From the NCBI GenBank assembly GCA_018857735.1, contig JABMCL010001232.1, forward strand, positions 213,501 to 277,500: a stretch of 64,000 nucleotides of DNA. Direction: 5' to 3'. Both the position numbers and the translations under genes were made by a program. The stretch is from Alviniconcha marisindica (Eukaryota; Mollusca; Gastropoda; Provannidae). The notes under the pieces are model-generated. The model had not been told where the DNA came from. It saw only the letters and a program-made list of their open reading frames with translations, and searched no databases. This document shows positions 36,514 through 54,229 of this stretch, piece after piece (positions within the stretch are counted from its first letter, which is position 1; every line of letters starts with the position of its first letter).

Positions 36514-36926
36514 AAGATCCAAACACATAAAGGGTTCAAAAAGAATGCTGTTTCATAGGACAAAACACAACATGCGAATTTTTGGGGTAATCCCTTTTAT
36601 TAAGCTACAAAATGACACTTAAACTAAACAGTGAAAAATGATGAAAAAACACACAACTAAGCCACTTATCTGTTTTTGGTTGAGCTATGTTATTTTCATA
36701 TGTGTTGTTTGTGTTGTTTTCGTGTCCAGTGCTTGAAAAACAACATAGCTCAACCAAAAACAGATAAGTGGCTTATCTCTCCATCTCATTTTTCTCCATT
36801 TAGGTGTTTTAACTGCTGTTTAAGTGTCATTTTGTAGCTTGATTAAGGGGATTACCCCGAAAAAATGCATGCTGTGTTTTGCCCTAATAAACAGCGTTCT
36901 TTTGAACCTTTTATGTGTTTGATCTT
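36514..36926. repeat. Long fold-back (inverted repeat) element
   Basis: Two arms of about 190 bp face each other around a centre of roughly 40 bp. The left arm starts 'aagatccaaacacataaagg' and holds 'aagctacaaaatgacactta' and 'gccacttatctgtttttggt'. The right arm repeats these as reverse complements and ends at 36926. No open frame. Relatives: 5952, 14863, 25095, 32256, 39541 and 41395. Confidence 0.88.
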
Positions 36927-37109
36927 GTTTTAGAACACTAGCAGTCATTCTTATTTGCAGGTTTATTAGCAAACTAGAAATAGTATTGTCGAAGTCAGCA
37001 TAACACTTGTTGTCCTGGGTGATGCAGCCAGCCTACTGGCATCCCAAAGAGCAAGCTGAGCTGGAGATTTGCACCCTTCCCATAGTTGAAGGTGAATGTG
37101 TTGTGTGAA

Positions 37110-37392
37110 TTGTGTGTGTGTGTGTGTGTGATAATAGTACCACCAACACTCTACCCTTTGTGTGAATGTTTGTGTGATAATAGTACCACCAACACACTAC
37201 CCTTTGTTTCCAATGTGTGTGATAACTGTGCTACCAACACTCTGCCCTTTGTTTCCAATGTGTGTGTGATAATAGTACCACCAACACTCCACCCTTTGTG
37301 TGAATGTGTGTGTGTGATAATAGTACCACCAACACTCCATCCTTTGCTTCCAATGTGTGTGATAACTGTGCTACCAACACTCTGCGCTCTGC
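37110..37392 (+). repeat. 43-46-bp minisatellite
   Basis: About six copies alternating 'ataatagtaccaccaacact' and 'ataactgtgctaccaacact' units, a higher-order pattern. Confidence 0.9.
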
Positions 37393-38020
37393 TTCCTGTC
37401 TGTTGGGAGGCTGGAGTGACAACTAAACAATGCATTGCTGATAATCATGTCAACTGTGGGATTTTTTTACAACTTTTTTTGAACGGCAAATTGCAGCCTA
37501 TTTGTTTCACAGCATTTTGCATCTGAATATAGTGATACAAAAGAATTTGAAATAAATATGTTGCAGAACATCATTTACAGTGATGGTTTGTTTAACTTGT
37601 GAACGTCTTTTGTATGCGCTTGACCTCATACATCTTGAGGATCTGGTCAGGATTCCACACACACACACATACACACACACGCACGCACGCACACACCATG
37701 TTTGGTATTCAAATGTAGTCTCCCAAGCTGCATGCATTTTGTTTTATTTGAGATTGAAGGGTGGCGATTCAGTCTCTTTCAGGGGCGGGGTGTAGTTCAT
37801 TATTTCTTCTATTGGGTGCAGACGGCAAGTTTGGAAGTCTGTCTTAGAAGTATTGCATATTAAAATAAATGTAGCTTTCTAAATTGGAATGAAGGCATTG
37901 AAAGTCCGAAGCGTCCGAAACGCAGCCCAATTTCCACACATTGAAAGGAGCGACGCTGCTGTGTATTTTCTCGGAGAATTTGTCAAAGGAACTGTATGCT
38001 CATGTTCTGTAGAGGTTTTT

Positions 38021-38178
38021 GTGCACAAAGTTGGCGCATACTTTGTGCAGGAGACCGCCGTGTGCTTTGTGTCATCGCAAGGCGAGGCCCATTCAAGAAT
38101 TACAGAGTGGGCCTCGCCTTGCGATGACAAAGCATACGGCGGCCTTCTGCACAAAGCATGCGACAACTTTGTGCACAA
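38021..38178. repeat. GC-rich long hairpin
   Basis: The arms 38070-38091 and 38108-38129 are perfect 22-bp inverted copies around a 16-nt loop. Pairing continues outward with few mismatches to GTGCAC on both sides, about 70 bp per arm in all. It stands out from AT-rich flanks. No family recognised. Confidence 0.9.
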
Positions 38179-38246
38179 AGCATACGGCGGCCTGGTTTTT
38201 ATCAGCTTGTGAAGGACCAGCTCTACCAGCTGCACTTTGCCGGACA

Positions 38247-38248
<2 letters not shown>

Positions 38249-38305
<57 letters not shown>
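38249..38305. repeat. (GT)n(GA)n microsatellite
   Basis: Compound dinucleotide repeat directly before a LINE 3' end. Confidence 0.95.
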
Positions 38306-38307
<2 letters not shown>

Positions 38308-38329
38308 GTATGTGGATAAGATATGCATT

Positions 38330-38790
38330 TCTCGGTCTTTCCGAAACAAGACCTGCCACGTTTTTTTCTCTCGTGCTGTGGTCTTCCTCTTCTGTCAGTC
38401 CTTGTTCGCTGTTTTAGGTTGCTTGTAAATTGTGCGTAGTGTGCTCGTGTGTGTTTGTAGAATGTGCACCATGCTCGTGGGTATTTGTATATTGTGCATA
38501 GTGCATCCGTGTGTGTTTGTAAATTGTGCATAGTGTGCTCGTGTGTGTTTGTAAGTTATGTATAGTGTGCTCGTGTGTGTTTGTAAACTGTGTATAGTGT
38601 GCTCGTGTGTATATGTTTGTAATTGTGTATAGTGTGCTCGTGTTTGTAAATTGTGTATAGTGGGCTAGTGTGTATACGTTTGTAAACTGTGTATAGTGTG
38701 CTATTGTGTGTTTATAAATTGTGTAGTTTGCTCGTGTGTGTTTGTAAATTCTGTATGTGTAAATTGTGTAGAGTGTGCTCGTGTGTGCAG
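38330..38790 (+). mobile_element. CR1-type LINE 3' UTR with internal 32-bp minisatellite
   Basis: The start ('ttccgaaacaagacctgcca') matches the end of the LINE ORF copies at 13.1 and 51.3 kb. About twelve imperfect copies of 'tttgtaaattgtgtatagtg' + 'tgctcgtgtgtg' follow. The other LINE copies carry one or two such units, so the UTR repeat expanded here. Confidence 0.65.
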
Positions 38791-38999
38791 GTGCCTGTGT
38801 GTGCGTGTGACTGCTTAGTCTTTCCGGACAGATTTGGCGCTTGGGACCTATTTCATTTATTTGATTTTATCATTATCTGACCTTTAACACTTGTTCCGGT
38901 TTTCAGGTAATGTGGGGTGTTGAGCGCGCCTAAGCAAATCAATATTTTTTAAATAATTACCACAGTAGATGTAATTCATATTCACACTTACACAAACAC

Positions 39000-39032
39000 A
39001 CATGCGTGTGCGCTCACACACACACACGCGCG

Positions 39033-39080
<48 letters not shown>
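39000..39080. repeat. (AC)n microsatellite
   Basis: Dinucleotide run. Another lies at 39331-39362. Confidence 0.95.
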
Positions 39081-39081
<1 letters not shown>

Positions 39082-39326
39082 TTTTCACAGTCATTCTTTA
39101 TTTAACCGTGCTGTATGTCATGATGTGAAAACTCTAATGGCTACAAGCTGAAATCTTTTCAATTAACATGTGGTTACTGCATGTTTATTGGTACACAGTC
39201 ATATGAAGAAGGCTACGATTATATGAAGAAGGCTACGAAGGCTACGATTATGATAATAACTGGGCCTAAAAGTAAAATTAAGATCTAAAAAATATTCCTT
39301 CCTGTTAACAACAAAAAATACATGAA

Positions 39327-39365
<39 letters not shown>

Positions 39366-39540
39366 TGCAAACGTGATGTTCGCGTACACACATGCACACA
39401 CTAGTGCGCGCGCATTCCCACACGCACGCGCGCAGCGCCTCAGCATGTGCACTTTTTACATTTTCTTTCTTTAACCATGCTGCACACAACTGCATGTCAG
39501 GATGTGAAAGACAACAACTACAAGACCAAAGAACACACAC

Positions 39541-39590
39541 TGAACGGTTTAAAAGAACGCTGATTTTAATTAGACAACACAAAAACAGCT
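39541..39590. repeat. Fold-back family fragment
   Basis: 'gaacggtttaaaagaacgct' followed by 'gattttaattagacaac', one arm of the family. Confidence 0.55.
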
Positions 39591-39732
39591 GCAAACTGGA
39601 ATCTATTCAAATATCTGTTTCTCTTTCTTTGTACTATGATCAGCACGCATATGAACAAGGGTAAGATTGACATGACAGGCGTATCAAAAATTAAATATAT
39701 TTTCATCAAGAAAAAATCTTCACGTCGGTAAT

Positions 39733-39832
<100 letters not shown>

Positions 39833-40261
39833 CGCGCGTGTACACATGCACATTCACACTCAATAATATCCTGAAACAGGACAAGCACCATCAAACTGTG
39901 GTTCAGTGGGGTTTTACAAAACAAGTAACACAAAATACATTTCCTAAGCGGCGCGATCGTCTCCGGCAACACAACGATTTCAGTGAAGTGACTTGTGTTA
40001 CCATTTTCTGTCTCTTCTCCTCGCTTTGTGAAAGAGGCGGTGGTGATAGGGGGTGGGGGGGGGGGGGGGGGGGGGGGTAGCAAAGCGTCTCTGCAAAACA
40101 GATGGAAGTCCGAAACAGTAAGCATTCAAACATTTTTCTTACTTGTTTTGTTTTTTGTTATAGCGTGTGTGTGAGAGTGAGTGTGTTGTAGTTATGTTTG
40201 GTTGACGGATTTAGGCCACATCTTTTTTTATAAAAAAAATATTTTCCAATGTGGAAATGGG

Positions 40262-40313
<52 letters not shown>

Positions 40314-40441
40314 ACCAGATGTTCCTGCAACAGGCAGGGCAGGGCTTCGTACACACTACACTCGGGTCTTCACTGGATATGTTCTGTAATTGGAAAGGGG
40401 TGAGGGGAGGACAACAGACAGCCACGACGGATCAGCACTGG

Positions 40442-46977
<6,536 letters not shown>

Positions 46978-47351
46978 GTTTACCGGTGCGCCATACCGTA
47001 GACTGAGCCAGGTATGTCAGTGTCTACAGGCGCCGCTGCCTCAGAGCAGCTGAGGCCCACTGAGTGAGCGACTGGCAGGCAACAGTGAAGCTCTCCCTGT
47101 CACACCGACCTGTCCCACACTCTCACTTGCGGCCCGCACGGCTGACAAGCGGAGCTGTCCGTGACCCCAAACGGTGTATAGTTATAGTTATACATAGGGT
47201 CTTTGATTTTCCCCCTACAGCCGCGGTAACTCAAAGGCACAAAGCCACAGTAAACTGACGTAGATATGTTTCGCGACGCAGCGTTTCACGCTGACATTCC
47301 TGTCAGTGTTGATCACCGCGGTTGCCACGGCCTGTGTGAGTCACCTGTCTT

Positions 47352-47356
<5 letters not shown>

Positions 47357-47392
<36 letters not shown>
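47357..47392. repeat. (GT)n microsatellite
   Basis: Simple repeat. Confidence 0.95.
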
Positions 47393-47393
<1 letters not shown>

Positions 47394-47644
47394 CAAGTGT
47401 GTGTGTCAGTGTGTACTCTTTTCAAAGCAGACTGGTGTAGCCAAGAACGGTCAATTGACTTGGTCTGACTGTTGTACCACTGTGTACTGACCTAGTTTTG
47501 GTGAGGTCGGATGGGGCAACTTAGGTCGACTACTCACTTCGGGGAAACTTTGCCTGGACACAAATTAATATGGATCTATGTTCAAACTGCAAATGAACTC
47601 GCCCAGCCAGTTATATCATTATTCGTCATTCCCGCTTTGGCTTT

Positions 47645-47818
47645 GGCTGTGTCACAACACACTGACACCAGCAAGAACACCAAGGCTTGGGCTGTGTCAC
47701 AGCACACTGACACCAGCAAGAACACCAAGGCTTGGGCTGTGTCACAACACTGACACCAGCAAGAACACCAAGGCTTGGGCTGTGTCACAACACTGACACC
47801 AGCAAGAACACCAAGGCT
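47645..47818 (+). repeat. 43-45-bp tandem repeat, four copies
   Basis: Unit 'ggctgtgtcacaacac(ac)t' + 'gacaccagcaagaacaccaa'; two copies lack an AC dinucleotide. Confidence 0.95.
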
Positions 47819-48620
47819 ACATTAAAATGTTATGCGCTGCACAGTTAGATGGGGGCTATTTTTAGCGATGATAAGCTCCTTGCGTAACAACATCCACCCT
47901 CCAGAAATGGACATAAATCCTCCGAAGACTGTGTGTGGCTGCCCATGTCTTAGAGTAATAATAAAAAATAAAAAGCGGTCACACACGCAGTCCCCTCACC
48001 CCTGAAATGCACTTATCCGTGTACACAGACTACAACAGCATATAACGGGTGTTCAGCTGGGGAACGCTACATTTCTTCTCTGATCACGAGTAGCCGCTAT
48101 ATGGAGAGACAGGTAGACACACAGAGAGGGGGGGAGGGGGGGGAGCGATTTATACAGATTTATGAGCATCAATTCAGTTAAAATAGCATGCTTTATAAGC
48201 GTATATATATATGCAATTTATAGTTAACATTTATGCAATTTATTGTCAGTATAGTTATGCAGATGTATAGTTAATGATAAACATCAATTCATTCAAATAA
48301 GAAATTTTGCTTAATATGCATATTACTAATATATACGCAAAAGATGTGCTTTCAGTTTCGAAAATCAGAGATGAGCGTTCTAAAAAGAAAAGTGTGTTCG
48401 TTGCTTCTGTTCGCGGCGTTGGACAACCCCTCACCCCCCCCCCCCCCGCCCACCCCTTTCCCCCGACCCCCTCCGCACCCCGCCCGACATAAAAGCCGTG
48501 GCTTACATGGCATGGGAAAATCTTTCCTATTTTGCATAATTATAGGCTATTCTTGAGGTCACACGTGTAGAGCTGTCGTAAATTTGTGTATGTCTGATTG
48601 GAGAAGAAAGTTCTCAACCC
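47819..48620. other. Gene-free stretch
   Basis: AT-rich DNA with a G-rich purine run (48125-48147) and a poly-C block (48428-48447). No exon seen. Confidence 0.45.
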
Positions 48621-48855
48621 TATGCATGGAACGGAATGAACACAGTGTCAAAATGGGTAGGTAGCTCGGATGTGGGTAGTCGGGTGAAGCCTGTTGTCCC
48701 AGCCATCTCCGGCAAACAGCCTAGCCTGCCCGGACAGCAGACAGTGACCGTGCCCCGCAGTCTGCGAAATTCACACCGCTGTTGCAAGTTGGCATTTGAG
48801 GGATACGTCGTTGCCTGAGCTGATCGTTCGACAAGCATAAGTAACAGCACGCGCC

Positions 48856-48891
<36 letters not shown>

Positions 48892-48904
48892 ACTAAGTTG
48901 GCCT

Positions 48905-49260
48905 ACTTAGAAACACTACACTGGTGTCATATCTCTGGCCTACTGTACCTGTTGCTCTGTCCATGTTTGCCGGTGAGCCATCAATACAGCCGTACAGCCA
49001 GGTCCCTGTATGCACTTGTCCACAATCGCCGCTGTCTCAAAGCAGCTCGGGCACAGTTTAAACTGAGTGCCGACTGACTGGAAAACCTCTCCCTGTGTCA
49101 CAGGGACTTGTGACACACAAACGCCTCGTCATGCAACCTGCTCTGCAGTCCACACGCCACATTCCTGGCGGTGATCACAACCGCAGCGTCATTCACCTGT
49201 CTCAGTCACCCAGGCCTGGGTGCGCTTGTGTACTTTTTGAAACAGGTGGAGTAGAACGGT
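48905..49260 (-). promoter_or_regulatory. Promoter and 5' UTR region, duplicate 2
   Basis: Diverged copy of 46940-47340 lying upstream of it on the minus strand. It could be an alternative promoter of gene A or the remains of a tandem gene copy. Confidence 0.45.
48949..48964 (-). CDS. Paralogous first exon (start codon)
   Basis: Minus strand AAACATGG, codons MDRAT plus one base, donor ACAG/GTACAG. Same length and phase as the exon at 46962-46977. It would splice in frame to the exon at 43958-44591 or to exons of a lost or distant paralog. Confidence 0.4.
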
Positions 49261-49744
49261 TGGACAAGACTCGGTTTGGTTGTTGCACTGACCTACTTCT
49301 GGGACTTCGGCACTCAGTTTCGTTTCGTATAGCGGGTGTGTGTGTTTTGTTTTGTTTTGTTTTCAGAGTTGTTGTTGTGAGTGTGTCTGTGTGTGTGGAG
49401 GGGGTTTAGAGCGGGGCGTTCACTTTCGGATGACGTGCAGTTTCGACCTGTTTGCAGAATTGCTGTGAATGTGTGATTTATCCTGAGGTCACCCGGTGCG
49501 GCAAATATCCAAGAACTTACAAATCTTTTTGCTGCAACGACTACACTATTTTCATCTTTGCATAGCCTACTACACCCTGCCTAGCTGTACCGTGAGGGCC
49601 AGTGGCACACGCAATACTTTGTGCGGTATGGGTTGCGTCCCCTTCTTTACTAAAGTTAGTCGCTATACAGCGTGTAGCGATAGGTATTATAATCTAAATG
49701 CTTTCATCACTGATTGCTGTATCAGTTCATGATGCCTATTTGTC

Positions 49745-49748
<4 letters not shown>

Positions 49749-49822
<74 letters not shown>
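49749..49822. repeat. (CT)n microsatellite
   Basis: About 74 bp of CT. A shorter run is at 48859-48888. Confidence 0.97.
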
Positions 49823-49825
<3 letters not shown>

Positions 49826-49970
49826 AGCTCTCGCTGTCTGTGTCTGGGTCTCTTTGACACAGTATTTTTTGTCGTGCGTATGAAAGTTTGCGTTGCGCTG
49901 GCACTAAAATCGACGTATTGTCTGATCGTCGCTTTCAGTTCTTCTTGTTTGACTTGCTTACTCGAAATGC

Positions 49971-50028
49971 CGTGCTGTTCGAGAGTAGAGAATAGCGCTA
50001 TACAAAGTTATCTATTATTATTATTATT
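49971..50028 (+). repeat. SINE tail fragment
   Basis: 'gttcgagagtagagaatagc' then 'gctatacaaag' and (TTA)n, the tail of the tRNA-derived SINE family. Confidence 0.6.
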
Positions 50029-50029
50029 A

Positions 50030-50175
50030 AGGTCGAGGCCGTCCTGGGTTTTCCGTCCTAATGAGCCTTACGGTTTCTGCGGACGTAAAGCAACATTGAA
50101 CCACGCTTAGGCATTGGTAAAACATATCAACTGACATCCGAGGACACGAAGCTCTAAATCATCATCATCATCATC

Positions 50176-50233
<58 letters not shown>
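50030..50233 (+). repeat. SINE family 1, copy 4, with (CAT)n and (CT)n tail
   Basis: Core 'ggtttctgcggacgtaaagc', about 20 bp deleted before 'tatcaactgacatccgagga', tail (CAT)7, then (CT)n to 50233. Confidence 0.75.
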
Positions 50234-50235
<2 letters not shown>

Positions 50236-50282
50236 GTAGTTTCAGCGCGTCATCGTGCCGGAGGTCGTCGTACAAGTTACGA

Positions 50283-50561
50283 CTAAACTTGAGAGACAGG
50301 TGCCATGTGTGCCAGGACAATGGTTAAGATGGACCAAACGGCAGTTACAACCAAAGAGACTGGGGCTACGTCTCGTTTGGTGAAAGCTGACAAAAATGTG
50401 CAGCTAAATGTTGTGCTAAGATTAGCCGCACTGGTAAGAGTGAACACCAAAATGGCGACCAAACATCCTATTGCTGTGCTTACTTTGGGCAAAAGTTGAC
50501 ACCCCAAATGCGAATAACAAACTGTTCCTATCATTAGCAGCAGTAGCAAAATTTGACACAA
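50283..50561 (-). CDS. Uncertain hydrophobic open reading frame, 92 codons
   Basis: Minus-strand frame starting MCQILLLLLMIGTVC, with two further hydrophobic stretches (TAIGCLVAILVFTLT and SLVVTAVWSILTIVLAHM). The layout would suit a small membrane protein, but no family is recognised, and a competing frame over the same bases is also open. Possibly chance or a repeat. Confidence 0.22.
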   Translation of the reverse strand: MCQILLLLLMIGTVCYSHLGCQLLPKVSTAIGCLVAILVFTLTSAANLSTTFSCTFLSAFTKRDVAPVSLVVTAVWSILTIVLAHMAPVSQV

Positions 50562-50770
50562 CCATTATGTTTGTGAAACTTAGAAACGTGTTGACATATG
50601 CATGTGGTCGGTTTTGAGACTGTGGAGGGTCAGTCCGCACTGATCTCTGAGCGCAGCTGACAGCCATGAAATAGTTACGCGTTCACAAATTAATGTGTGA
50701 GCTGCAGGACAGAGTTCCTTGGTCTGTCGCACTGCCGGCCGCTCAGGATTTCTTGAAGTTGCTCAGATCT

Positions 50771-50788
50771 CCTTACGCGCGCGTAAGG
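50771..50788. repeat. Perfect 18-bp palindrome
   Basis: CCTTACGCGCGCGTAAGG, its own reverse complement, CpG-dense centre. Confidence 0.9.
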
Positions 50789-51009
50789 TGTTGAGTTAAG
50801 CTGGGATTGGTGCAACGACTAGACACAGTTCTGTCTGGTTGTCATCAAGGTAAAGATTTGATAGACTGCGACAAGTTTCCCGATCGGATTCCTAAAGTCA
50901 GTGGTCGGATGACTGAGCCAGTTAGCGTCTGCTCTGCAGTAATCTGTATCGTACTTGCTTCTTGTGTATGAAGTCTACACTGTGTTGGTTAAAATTTGCT
51001 ATTGATTCT

Positions 51010-51228
51010 GCCATGTCCACTGTTAATAATAATAATAATGGAAATTTGTAAAGCGCTTACCCTGCGGCTCAAAGCGCTGAACAAGCACAGTATATCACCG
51101 CACATGATATACATCGAGATGGAAATGTTATCAGCGATAAAAATGTAGGTAAGACCAAAAAGAAAAAAAAGAAAGAAAAAGCTAACACATAATGTAGACA
51201 AGAGTTCAAGCGTAACTATGCAAAAGAT

Positions 51229-51280
<52 letters not shown>
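51010..51280 (+). repeat. Dispersed repeat 'gaaatttgtaaagcgcttac' with (AC)n tail
   Basis: Best copy of the family also at 15515-15690; (AC)n at 51230-51279. It adjoins the 3' side of a LINE fragment on the other strand. Confidence 0.7.
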
Positions 51281-51329
51281 GCACACACACACACTCAGAG
51301 GCACCCGCACACACGAGCATTCTGACTAT

Positions 51330-51975
51330 GCAAAGTTTAATTTACACAGCTTAAAACGGGCTGCAAACAGAGATGGATAAAGACAGCAGCGCGGGACAGA
51401 AAACATGGCAGGTCTGCAGTTTTGGGAAAATAAATGTTTTTAGGTTACATTTGAATGAGTCCAGAGAGGGTTTCTGTCGGAGAGGAAGGGGAAGGTCATT
51501 CCATGTAGATGGACCGAAAACAGAAAAGGCGCGGGAACAAAGAGTGGAAAGTCTTGCGAGGAATCTGGAGGTTGAGAGTATCAGAAGCAGAGCGGAGAGT
51601 ACGGAAGGGTGTGTAAAGCTGAAGACAGTCACAGAGATAAGACGGAGCAGTGCCCGTAATACATTTATAGCAGAGAGTGTTTATCTTGTACTGAATTCTT
51701 TATTGGACTGGGAGCCAGTGGAGAAATTGAAACAGGGTGTGGTGTGGTCACTTTCACGTTTTTTCAGTATGAGACGAGTAGCACAGTTCTGTATGCGCCG
51801 GAAGCTATGCACTGACGGAGGCTAAGGCGGTTTGACTGATGAAGTTCCATGAACAGTGTGCTGTCGAGGAGAACGCCGAGACTTTTGACAGAGTCAGAGA
51901 GACAGACTGTGGTATCGTGAAGCTGAAGGGTGTTGACGGAAAACCTTCGGGGCGCCGCATACCTATGTAAACTGT
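51330..51975 (-). mobile_element. CR1-type LINE fragment, end of ORF2
   Basis: Minus-strand translation gives, in order, 'TTVCLSDSVKSLGVLLDS' (about 51925-51870), 'QNCATRLILKKRESDHTTP' (about 51790-51735), 'CYKCITGTAPSYLCDCLQ' (about 51680-51625) and 'RAFSVFGPSTWNDLPLPLRQ' (51531-51472). This is the usual C-terminal region after the reverse transcriptase. Two or more frameshifts. The stop is near 51351. Confidence 0.8.
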
Positions 51976-53460
51976 GAAGTCGGGAAGTGTTTTATTTATA
52001 TATGCAGTCGCGCAGCTTTAGAGCGTTTGTAGTTTGTTTTTAGCGCCTGTCGTCCACATTTTGTAGTTTACCAAGGACGTGTACCCCAAGCTGGGTAAAT
52101 GTTTGACCTACTGAGGAGAGGGGTCACTACTGAAGTATGTACCTGTCAAAATTCCCCCGCCCTCTTCTGATGGTTATACTCGTGTGTATAGTCGTACCTG
52201 ATCCTCGTGTGTTTTCTGTCGTCTGCACACACGTCATTCATACGCCAGTCGTTTGTCGCAACTGTCAGAATAACTATGTCTTGCGCTTATTCATCCATGT
52301 AGGGGGCTGGCTCCGTGTGCGCGCTCGTCTTTCGTGTAGGCTGTGACATCGTTAACAGATCTGATGGCACGACTAGTAATCCCGATAGTACATGACGTCA
52401 CATTCTGCGTGAAGACGAGGAACACGAAGTAAGCTATAGTGCGAAGTGACTGTAAAGAAAGCAACATGGGCTTATGATGGGGGTGGGGTGGGGGGGGGGG
52501 GGGGGGGGAGGTTGACAGTAAATCACGCTGATGACATTGAGAGAGGGCACTTCCTTGACATACGAGATATAGAGCCACCATTCCCCCCCCCCCCACTCCC
52601 CCCCCTCCCCCCATCCCCTCCTCCTCCTCCCCTCCCCCCGTCCCCCCTCCCTCCCTCCCCCCCAGCCTGACTCAGCATTTCTGGGTGTCTCACACTACTG
52701 CCGCCATGGACCTATATAATTATGCTTCACGCCTTCGCTCTTGTCGCCATGTACATACAATCAACAAATCAAGAGGAAGCAAGACATGATTTCCACAAAC
52801 TCCACATTTTTCATTCTTTTTCAAACTTTTATACTAGCAAGGCTTGAATTATTCAAGGTTTGCGTGATTCATTTCATATTTCACTCATTCAGTTACTTTC
52901 ACATGTGATGTTTACATGAGATAGATAGATAGATGAGCAAGACACATTCATTGATTAATTCGCAGTCTTAATGTAGCACATGTGGTCACTGTCGTTTGGG
53001 TGCCCGCAGGATAACCGACTTAAATTTTCTGGTTCATTCCGTTGAGTATGAAGACCGCTGGAATGGAGAGAAGCAGGAGCTGGCATGAAGGTGATCTAAC
53101 GCAGGATTTTGGAATTGCCAGAATTGTGAGAATGTGTAGCTGGAGAAGGTTATTCAGCCTAATTCCTAAAGCCAAATACTTGTCGCAGAGTTCTCTGTGA
53201 TGCACCATGGAATCTGTAGTTTCCCAAGATCTTCGCAGATGTCTTCAAAGTTGAAGTATGCAAAACAGTTAATAATAACTGGTGGAGGCTCTCTGTCAGA
53301 CTGAGACACAGTCAAAACTGATGTGTAAACAACATTATTTATAATTAATGTAATAATTTTCCCTTGGCCTTTGTCTGACAGCCAGCCAAACACTGATATC
53401 ATTACACATAGACATTTCAATTTCATCAGTAAAAAAACACACAGCTAAACCACAAAAAGC
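51976..53460. other. No supported gene
   Basis: Contains a poly-G run (52489-52508) facing a poly-C/T-rich block (52585-52660), which could form a G-rich/C-rich hairpin. Minus-strand frames at 53020-53426 have no domain or splice support. Confidence 0.4.
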
Positions 53461-54229
53461 AAAATGGGGGAGGGTGGGGGAGTTTCGGGGGTGGGGGGCG
53501 AGGGGGGGGGGGTTGAAGAGGGAAGAGGAAGACTGTCTCTAGAAGTCGTAACTTGGTCCAATAAAAATAAATTAAATTAAATAAAAACCTTAAAGGTCAA
53601 GGTCACAAGAACTGGTATTTTGGGAAAGAAGAAAAATGATTCAAATTCCCACAGTGACCAGGGGACACCAAACGGTACCACAAGAAGAGTCCCACCAATA
53701 ATGATTCGGATCAAAGAGAAAAACAACAACAACAACAACAAAACAAACAAAAAAGAAAACACTCAAAGACGTTTTTCAAATGATTGTTGATGGCTGAAAT
53801 TCACCAGAACACAGACAAGCATGTTGTGCACCAGCTTTTACCAAGTCTGTGGTGTTATGAGCACGGCACTGGAACTTAACGTAAGTGCAGCATTCCTAGG
53901 CTATGTTTAGTACCAACGTTTTACATTCCATTGATCACTGATGATACAAATATATACAGATATACAGAGTTGATCTTGGTATGATCTAATACTCTCCAAT
54001 ACTGCGTCTTAAGGATACCAAAAAGTAGATGCAGCACACTTCTGCGAGTGAACAACCATATGAAGCCTGCAAACAGAAATGTTCCATGTTTCAGGCCAAT
54101 TTGTGTCCTCGCGTAGCACACCCTTTAAATCTGGAAGGAAAAAGGGAAAAAAAAAAAAAAATTTTTTTTCCCTTCCTTCCTTTTTCTTCTCTCTCTCTCT
54201 CTTTTCTCTTTCTCTCCTTGAAAACATGA

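Noticed and set aside
37889..38212. 107-codon frame with repeated 'VHK' and 'CFV' blocks
   Set aside because: The repeats come from the two arms of the GC-rich hairpin at 38021-38178, which read alike on both strands.
53020..53426. Two overlapping minus-strand frames with hydrophobic parts
   Set aside because: No splice signals at fitting places, no domain, and base composition like the non-coding flanks.
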